From positions 1 to 40,307 of the forward strand of contig NZ_JARWOP010000253.1 in NCBI RefSeq assembly GCF_029868745.1: a stretch of 40,307 bases of DNA, given 5' to 3'. A model generated the notes under the pieces. The model was not told the origin of the DNA and did no database searches. It saw nothing but the letters and a program-made list of their open reading frames with translations. Origin of the DNA: Nocardia wallacei. Lineage in GTDB: Bacteria > Actinomycetota > Actinomycetes > Mycobacteriales > Mycobacteriaceae. Below, one piece after another: positions 36,140-40,307 of this stretch (positions are counted from its first letter, which is position 1; every line of letters starts with the position of its first letter). Position numbers and translations under genes: made by a program.

Positions 36140-38185
36140 CTACAGCGTGACGCGTTGATCCTCGGGCAGATACAGCTTGTCGCTGTCGGTGACGCCGTAG
36201 GTGGCGTAGAACTCGGCCAGGTTGCGGACGACCTGGTTGCACCGGAACTCCGAGGGGGAGTGCGGGTCGGTCGCGAGCTGGCTCTCGGTGGACTCCGGAG
36301 TCTGCTTGCCGCGCCAGGTGCGGCCCCAGGATTCGAACATCTGGTGGTAGTCGGGGTTGTCGATACCGTCGCGGCGCTGGGCGATCCGGTAGGCGGCGAG
36401 CGAGATCTCCAGGCCGCGCAGGTCGGCCAGGTTCTCGCCGACCGTGAGTTCGCCGTTGACGTGCTGATCCGGCGGCAGGCCCGTCGGCACGAGCGCGTTG
36501 TACTGCGCGATCAGCTGTTTCGTCTTGGCGTCGAAGGCCGCCTTGTCCTGCGGCGTCCACCAGTCCTTCAGGTTGCCGTCGCCGTCGTACTTGGAGCCCT
36601 GGTCGTCGAAGCCGTGCCCGATCTCGTGGCCGATCACCGCGCCGCCCGCGCCGAAGTTGACCGCCGGGAGGGCGTCCTTGTCGAAGAACGGAGGCTGCAG
36701 GAACGCGGCTGGGAAGACGATCTCGTTGCCGCTCGGGTTGTAGTAGGCGTTGACCGTCTGCGGCGGCATCGCCCACTCGGACTTGTCGACCGGAGTGCCG
36801 AGCTTGCCGAACATCCGGGCGGCCTCGAACGTGGTGACCGCACGCAGCGATTCGACCAGCTTGCCGCGCGTGATGGTGAGCTTCGAGAAGTCCTGCCACT
36901 TGTCGGGATAGCCGATCTTGGCGTCGATCTTGCCGAGTTTCGCGAGGGCGGCTTCCCGGGTGGCGGGCGACATCCAGCCGGAATTGTGGAAGTTCTCCCG
37001 ATACGCGGCCATCAGATCGGCCACCATCTGGTTGGCGCGGTCCTTCGCCTCGGGCGGGAAATACTTTGCCACGTAGAGCTTTCCGAGCTGCTCGCCGAGG
37101 TTCTCGTTGACCAGTTCCACCGCCGAGCGCCACCGTTCCGGCCGCTGCTGCAGGCCGTGCATGGTCTTGCCGAAGAAGTCGAAATTGGCGTCGGAGATGT
37201 CCTTCTTCAGATACGGCGCGTACTCGCGCACCAGCGCCAGCTTCAGATAGTCGCGCCAGGTGGCGAGATCGACCTGCTCCCAGAGCTTTCCGGCCTCGGT
37301 GACGAACGACGGCTCGGCGACGACGAGGCTGGCGAACAGCTCCCGGGGCCGGTCGGTGTTGCCGGCCAGCCACGCGTCCCACGCGAAACCCGGTGCGAGC
37401 GCGACCAATTCGGGCCAGGTGCGCAGGTTGTAGGTAGCCGCGGCGTCGCGGGTGCGGACGTTGTCCCAGAAGCCGGCAGCGATCCGGGTCTCCAGATCGA
37501 CCACGCGCTGCGCCATGGCCGCCGGTTCCGGGAAGCCCGCGCCGGTGGCGAGGCGATCCATGTAGTTGCGGTAGGCGGCGAACTTCTGGGCGTACTCCGG
37601 CTTGCGGTAGTACTGCTCGCCCAGCCCGAGGCCGGCCTGGCTGACCATGGGCAGGTAGGCGTTGGAGTTCACCGGATCCGCGCCCACGCTCAGGCCGATC
37701 AGCCCCACGCCCGGCAGCGCGCCCATCACCCTCGCCAGCGCGGTCTTGTCGGCGGCGCCGTCGATCTGCCCGAACAGGTCCTGCAGCGGGGATATGCCCA
37801 GCCGCTCGATCTCGTCCTGGTTCATGTGGGCGTCGTAGAGGTCGCGGATCTGCTGGTCCGCACTGCCCTGCCGGGGGTCGCGGATGCCCTCGATGATCTC
37901 CCGCAGTTCGCCCTCCACCCGGTCGCGCACCTCGTCGAAGGTGCCGAACGAGGTCTTGTCCGGCGGCAGCTGGTACTCGCGCAGCCACTTCCCGTTGATG
38001 TGCCGGAACAGGTCGTCCTGCGGGCGGATCGCCGGATCCACGCCGGACAGATCCGGGCCGGTCAGCGGTTTGGCGGCCGCGGAATCGGAGTTGCAGGAGG
38101 CCAGCACCGCGGCGGCGGGCACGAGCCCCAGCGCGGTCAGGAAGGTACGGCGGGCGAGGGCGTTCGGACGCTCGGGCGCGGTCAC
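36140..38185 (-). CDS. M13 family metallopeptidase, Tat lipoprotein (copy 2)
   Basis: A 681-residue paralogue of the preceding peptidase, with HEIGH at about 520-524, GENLADLRG downstream and the C-terminal CNQVVRNLAEFYATYG. Its signal is Tat-like with RRTFL (about 12-16) and lipobox LASC (Cys31). I chose the GTG at 38185 because GGAGGAG lies 6 bp upstream; the open frame extends to an ATG at 38278, but the extra residues would bury the signal sequence. It is probably co-transcribed with copy 1. Substrates of M13 lipoproteins in actinomycetes are poorly defined; peptide processing in the cell envelope is the family-level expectation. Confidence 0.92.
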   Translation of the reverse strand: MTAPERPNALARRTFLTALGLVPAAAVLASCNSDSAAAKPLTGPDLSGVDPAIRPQDDLFRHINGKWLREYQLPPDKTSFGTFDEVRDRVEGELREIIEGIRDPRQGSADQQIRDLYDAHMNQDEIERLGISPLQDLFGQIDGAADKTALARVMGALPGVGLIGLSVGADPVNSNAYLPMVSQAGLGLGEQYYRKPEYAQKFAAYRNYMDRLATGAGFPEPAAMAQRVVDLETRIAAGFWDNVRTRDAAATYNLRTWPELVALAPGFAWDAWLAGNTDRPRELFASLVVAEPSFVTEAGKLWEQVDLATWRDYLKLALVREYAPYLKKDISDANFDFFGKTMHGLQQRPERWRSAVELVNENLGEQLGKLYVAKYFPPEAKDRANQMVADLMAAYRENFHNSGWMSPATREAALAKLGKIDAKIGYPDKWQDFSKLTITRGKLVESLRAVTTFEAARMFGKLGTPVDKSEWAMPPQTVNAYYNPSGNEIVFPAAFLQPPFFDKDALPAVNFGAGGAVIGHEIGHGFDDQGSKYDGDGNLKDWWTPQDKAAFDAKTKQLIAQYNALVPTGLPPDQHVNGELTVGENLADLRGLEISLAAYRIAQRRDGIDNPDYHQMFESWGRTWRGKQTPESTESQLATDPHSPSEFRCNQVVRNLAEFYATYGVTDSDKLYLPEDQRVTL

Positions 38186-38304
38186 TCGGTCTCCTCCACG
38201 GATATCGTGCGCTTGCTCGGACGTAGCCTCGGCGACGTTAGCGGAGCGGGCTGAGGAAAGGCTGAACCCACGCTGCATATCCTCTTGGGAGGTCCTTCCC
38301 CCTT

Positions 38305-38327
38305 GCCCGGCATGCTCTTCGCCGGGC
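38305..38327. other. Hairpin in the rplN upstream region
   Basis: GCCCGGC (38305-38311) and GCCGGGC (38321-38327) form a perfect 7-bp stem with a 9-nt loop just before the rplN promoter candidate. It might separate the divergent transcription units. Apart from this hairpin, the rplN promoter candidate and weak leader stems, I see nothing else in 38186-38529. Confidence 0.35.
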
Positions 38328-38331
38328 CGGT

Positions 38332-38360
38332 TTGGGGAGGACCTGCGGCTTCGTTACACT
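38332..38360 (+). promoter_or_regulatory. Candidate promoter of the rplN operon
   Basis: TTGGGG (38332-38337) and TACACT (38355-38360) are separated by 17 bp, a housekeeping sigma-type arrangement. Transcription would start near 38367 and give a leader of about 160 nt before rplN. The operon therefore appears to have its own promoter and no upstream ribosomal gene. Confidence 0.5.
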
Positions 38361-38529
38361 GGTCGGGTTGCCTGCGGGACGACTGTGCCCGCGCTCCGGC
38401 CGCGAACCCACAGTGGTGGCTCATCCAGATCGAGAAACTGCTGGCAGGCGCGCGTGTGGAGGGCAACCGGCCATGCCCGTCGGGTCGGTAATCCGGCGTG
38501 CATATCGTCCAGGTCTAGGAGGAGCTGAA

Positions 38530-38898
38530 GTGATTCAGCAAGAGTCGCGACTGCGCGTCGCCGACAACACGGGTGCCAAGGAAATCCTGTGCATCCGAGT
38601 GCTCGGCGGGTCGTCGCGTCGCTATGCCGGTATCGGCGACATCATCGTCGCTACCGTGAAGGACGCCATCCCCGGCGGCAACGTCAAGAAGGGCGAGGTC
38701 GTCAAGGCTGTCGTCGTGCGCACCACCAAGGAGCGTCGCCGTCCGGATGGTTCGTACATCCGCTTCGACGAGAACGCCGCGGTGCTGATCAAGCCGGACA
38801 ACGATCCGCGCGGCACCCGCATCTTCGGCCCCGTCGGCCGCGAGCTGCGTGACAAGCGTTTCATGAAGATCGTTTCGCTGGCCCCGGAGGTGCTCTGA
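38530..38898 (+). CDS. rplN: 50S ribosomal protein L14
   Basis: A 122-residue protein of standard L14 length. It has the conserved [17 protein letters not shown] start, an [21 protein letters not shown] core and the C-terminal [24 protein letters not shown]. It is an RNA-binding protein of the large subunit at the interface with the small subunit. The start is a GTG with a strong AGGAGGAG. It opens the gene order rplN-rplX-rplE-rpsN, the beginning of the classic spc operon, here separated from S10-operon genes by the M13 peptidases and siderophore region, at least within this window. Confidence 0.98.
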   Translation: MIQQESRLRVADNTGAKEILCIRVLGGSSRRYAGIGDIIVATVKDAIPGGNVKKGEVVKAVVVRTTKERRRPDGSYIRFDENAAVLIKPDNDPRGTRIFGPVGRELRDKRFMKIVSLAPEVL

Positions 38899-38899
38899 C

Positions 38900-39214
38900 A
38901 TGAAGGTGCACAAGGGCGACACCGTGCTCGTCGTGTCGGGTAAGGACAAGGGCGCCAAGGGCAAGGTCATCCAGGCCTACCCGAAGACGGACAAGATCCT
39001 GGTCGAGGGCGTGAACCGGATCAAGAAGCATGTCGCGAACTCCGCGAACCAGCGCGGCGCCAGCTCGGGCGGCATCGTGACCCAGGAGGCGCCCATCCAC
39101 GTCTCGAACGTGATGGTTGTCGACTCCGACGGCAAGCCGACGCGCGTGGGTTACCGCACCGACGAGAACGGCAAGCGGGTGCGTATCTCCCGTCGCAACG
39201 GGAAGGACATCTGA
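38900..39214 (+). CDS. rplX: 50S ribosomal protein L24
   Basis: A 104-residue L24 with the KOW motif at the N terminus ([21 protein letters not shown]) and the conserved [10 protein letters not shown] segment. It initiates large-subunit assembly by binding 23S rRNA domain I. It starts 1 bp after the rplN stop, and its TGA overlaps the rplE ATG (TGATG). Confidence 0.98.
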   Translation: MKVHKGDTVLVVSGKDKGAKGKVIQAYPKTDKILVEGVNRIKKHVANSANQRGASSGGIVTQEAPIHVSNVMVVDSDGKPTRVGYRTDENGKRVRISRRNGKDI

Positions 39215-39777
39215 TGACCACGACCGAGAAGATCCAGCCTCGGCTGAAGCTGCGCTACCGCGCGGAAATCAAGGACGCGCTGAACAGCGAGTTCAACTAC
39301 GCCAACGTGATGCAGATCCCGGGCGTGGTGAAGGTCGTCGTGAACATGGGTGTCGGCGACGCCGCCCGCGACGCCAAGCTGATCAACGGCGCGGTCGCCG
39401 ACCTGGCCCTGATCACCGGTCAGAAGCCGGAGATCCGCAAGGCCCGCAAGTCGATCGCGCAGTTCAAGCTGCGTGAGGGCATGCCGATCGGCGCGCGCGT
39501 CACGCTGCGCGGCGACCGCATGTGGGAGTTCCTGGACCGGCTGGTCTCCATCGCGCTCCCGCGTATCCGCGACTTCCGCGGCCTGTCGCCGAAGCAGTTC
39601 GACGGCAACGGCAACTACACGTTCGGCCTGAGCGAGCAGTCGATGTTCCACGAGATCGATGTGGACAAGATCGACCGCCCGCGCGGCATGGACATCACCG
39701 TCGTGACGACTGCGACGAATGACGAGGAGGGCCGCGCCCTGCTCAAGCACCTCGGCTTCCCGTTCAAGGAGAACTGA
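39214..39777 (+). CDS. rplE: 50S ribosomal protein L5
   Basis: A 187-residue L5 with conserved [43 protein letters not shown] and the C-terminal [14 protein letters not shown]...LGFPF. It binds 5S rRNA in the central protuberance. Length and context are standard for actinobacteria. Its ATG overlaps the rplX stop, indicating coupled translation. Confidence 0.98.
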   Translation: MTTTEKIQPRLKLRYRAEIKDALNSEFNYANVMQIPGVVKVVVNMGVGDAARDAKLINGAVADLALITGQKPEIRKARKSIAQFKLREGMPIGARVTLRGDRMWEFLDRLVSIALPRIRDFRGLSPKQFDGNGNYTFGLSEQSMFHEIDVDKIDRPRGMDITVVTTATNDEEGRALLKHLGFPFKEN

Positions 39778-39781
39778 GCAC

Positions 39782-39967
39782 ATGGCTAAGAAAGCTCTGA
39801 TCAACAAGGCCAACGCGAAGCCGAAGTTCGCCGTTCGCGCCTACACCCGCTGCCAGCGCTGCGGCCGCCCCCACGCGGTCTACCGCAAGTTCGGCCTGTG
39901 CCGCGTATGCCTGCGCGAAATGGCGCACCGCGGCGAGCTGCCGGGCGTCCACAAGTCCAGCTGGTAA
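39782..39967 (+). CDS. rpsN: 30S ribosomal protein S14, zinc-binding type Z
   Basis: A 61-residue short-form S14 (rpsZ/rpsN1 type) with two CxxC pairs (CQRC and CRVC) forming the zinc ribbon, and the normal GVHKSSW end. The ATG at 39782 lies 4 bp after the rplE stop; a longer reading of the frame would overlap rplE and is not needed. In the usual spc operon it is followed by rpsH; here a hairpin and an insertion sequence follow instead. Confidence 0.97.
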   Translation: MAKKALINKANAKPKFAVRAYTRCQRCGRPHAVYRKFGLCRVCLREMAHRGELPGVHKSSW

Positions 39968-39980
39968 GTAGCTGCCCCGC

Positions 39981-40015
39981 AATGCGGTGGTCCGTCACCA
40001 ACGGACCACCGCATT
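39981..40015 (+). terminator. Strong hairpin terminator after rpsN
   Basis: AATGCGGTGGTCCGT (39981-39995) and ACGGACCACCGCATT (40001-40015) form a perfect 15-bp stem with a 5-nt loop, 14 bp after the rpsN stop. There is no T run, as is common in high-GC actinobacteria. It should end most transcription of the ribosomal gene group. Confidence 0.8.
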
Positions 40016-40086
40016 CGCATGTCCGGGCCCGGTCGCGACCACATGGCCGTGGACACACGCCTTCGAGGGTCGTTAGAGTTTCGTGC

Positions 40087-40152
40087 ATGAATGCGGGTGG
40101 GGGGCCGTCGAGCGACACCGATCTGCGGCCGCCGCAATCGAGTCGGCCATGA
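40087..40152 (+). CDS. Small frame before the insertion sequence, possibly part of a disrupted locus
   Basis: A 21-codon frame (start MNAGGGPSSD) whose TGA overlaps a second ATG at 40149 (ATGA), which begins MIVDWQ and runs into the insertion-sequence end after about six codons. A TAGAGT hexamer lies just upstream. This could be the 5' end of a small operon cut by the element, but the reading is weak and no family is recognisable. Confidence 0.2.
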   Translation: MNAGGGPSSDTDLRPPQSSRP

Positions 40153-40168
40153 TCGTCGACTGGCAGAC

Positions 40169-40196
40169 TGAACCGTCCTGGATCCGGTGGAGACTC
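40169..40196. repeat. Terminal inverted repeat of the IS3-family element
   Basis: A 28-bp end with TGAACCG at the outer tip and GGAGACTC at the inner tip, matching the conserved outer and inner blocks of IS6110-type repeats. The middle differs. The outer boundary follows GGCAGAC, part of which may be the target duplication. Confidence 0.75.
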
Positions 40197-40200
40197 GGGT

Positions 40201-40307
40201 TCAGGCCACCTCGGCTGAGATGCTCTGTTGATGGTAGAGGTGTTCGTATTCGACCGGCGGCAGGTAGCCGATCGACGAGTGGAGGCGCTGGGTGTTGTAC
40301 CAGTGCA
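40201..40307 (-). CDS. IS3-family transposase OrfB, C-terminal end (partial)
   Basis: The reverse strand from the window edge to a TGA at 40201-40203 encodes 34 residues beginning HWYNTQRLHSSIGYLPPVEY. This is the classic end of the DDE integrase (rve) domain of IS3-family OrfB transposases, in which WYN..R.H..LGY.SP..F recurs. The remainder of the gene lies outside the window. The stop codon falls 4 bp inside the inner edge of the terminal repeat, a normal spacing. Confidence 0.88.
   Translation of the reverse strand, partial: HWYNTQRLHSSIGYLPPVEYEHLYHQQSISAEVA

Larger units (their letters stand above)
40169..40307. mobile_element. IS3-family insertion sequence, one end only
   Basis: The 28-bp sequence at 40169-40196 begins TGAACCG and ends GGAGACTC, like the known IS6110 terminal repeat TGAACCGCCCCGG...GGAGACTC. 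It is followed inward by the end of an IS3-type transposase. The element continues past the window, so its other repeat and target duplication are not visible. Confidence 0.8.

Noticed and set aside
35190..37988. A 932-codon reverse open frame spanning both peptidase genes
   Set aside because: It lies out of frame with both peptidases on the same strand and reads as Arg/Gly/Ala-rich noise.
34322..38254. A 1310-codon forward open frame across the M13 peptidase genes
   Set aside because: It is antisense to two convincing peptidases with intact HEIGH motifs, is rich in Arg, Gly and Val as third-position shadows are, and shows no domain pattern.
1..40307. CRISPR arrays, tRNA or rRNA genes
   Set aside because: I saw no regularly spaced direct repeats, and no tRNA- or rRNA-like sequence, in any gap.

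Overview
The window is high-GC DNA with dense, mostly forward-strand genes, GTG starts, ATGA/GTGA stop-start overlaps and DtxR/IdeR-type iron boxes. It carries a mycobactin/nocobactin-type siderophore assembly line, Tat lipoproteins and an actinobacterial-type zinc-ribbon S14. Together these point to a mycolic-acid actinomycete, most likely Nocardia. The genus is an inference from gene content, not from a search.

Layout. Positions 1-303 are extremely C-rich low-complexity DNA, followed by a GNAT acetyltransferase (304-867). A reverse-strand siderophore-interacting flavin reductase (871-1569) faces the start of the cluster across an intergenic region with two iron boxes. The forward siderophore genes are: NRPS 1 (ArCP-Cy-A-PCP), NRPS 2 (C-A-PCP-E-C), NRPS 3 (C-A-PCP-E), then a cassette of type II thioesterase, stand-alone ketosynthase and an AT-KR-ACP-methyltransferase protein (15878-22194). 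After a 333-bp gap with its own iron box comes a second thioesterase, ketosynthase and AT-KR-ACP cassette without the methyltransferase (22528-27669). After another iron box comes an ABC exporter made of one ATPase and two permeases (27752-30386).

How it fits together (inference). An aryl starter, probably salicylate, is loaded on the ArCP. A Ser/Thr residue is cyclised to an oxazoline. NRPS 2 adds an (N-hydroxy)lysine-like residue. A ketosynthase/AT-KR-ACP pair makes a beta-hydroxy acyl unit. The C domain ending NRPS 2 could form the ester to that hydroxyl, and the C domain opening NRPS 3 the amide to the second lysine-like residue. The product would be a nocobactin-like lipophilic siderophore. 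The duplicated PKS cassette, with the C-methyltransferase in only one copy and placed after the ACP, is the most unusual part. Genes for salicylate synthesis and activation, lysine N-hydroxylation, N-acylation and an MbtH-like protein are not in the window.

The flank (30387-40307) is mostly ordinary chromosome: a glycogen-debranching-type glycosidase, a Uma2-family protein, an AIM24-family protein, two tandem M13 metallopeptidase lipoproteins, and the ribosomal genes rplN-rplX-rplE-rpsN. The ribosomal genes end at a perfect 15-bp hairpin. Just beyond it lies the end of an IS3-family element whose terminus resembles the IS6110 inverted repeat; its transposase runs off the window.
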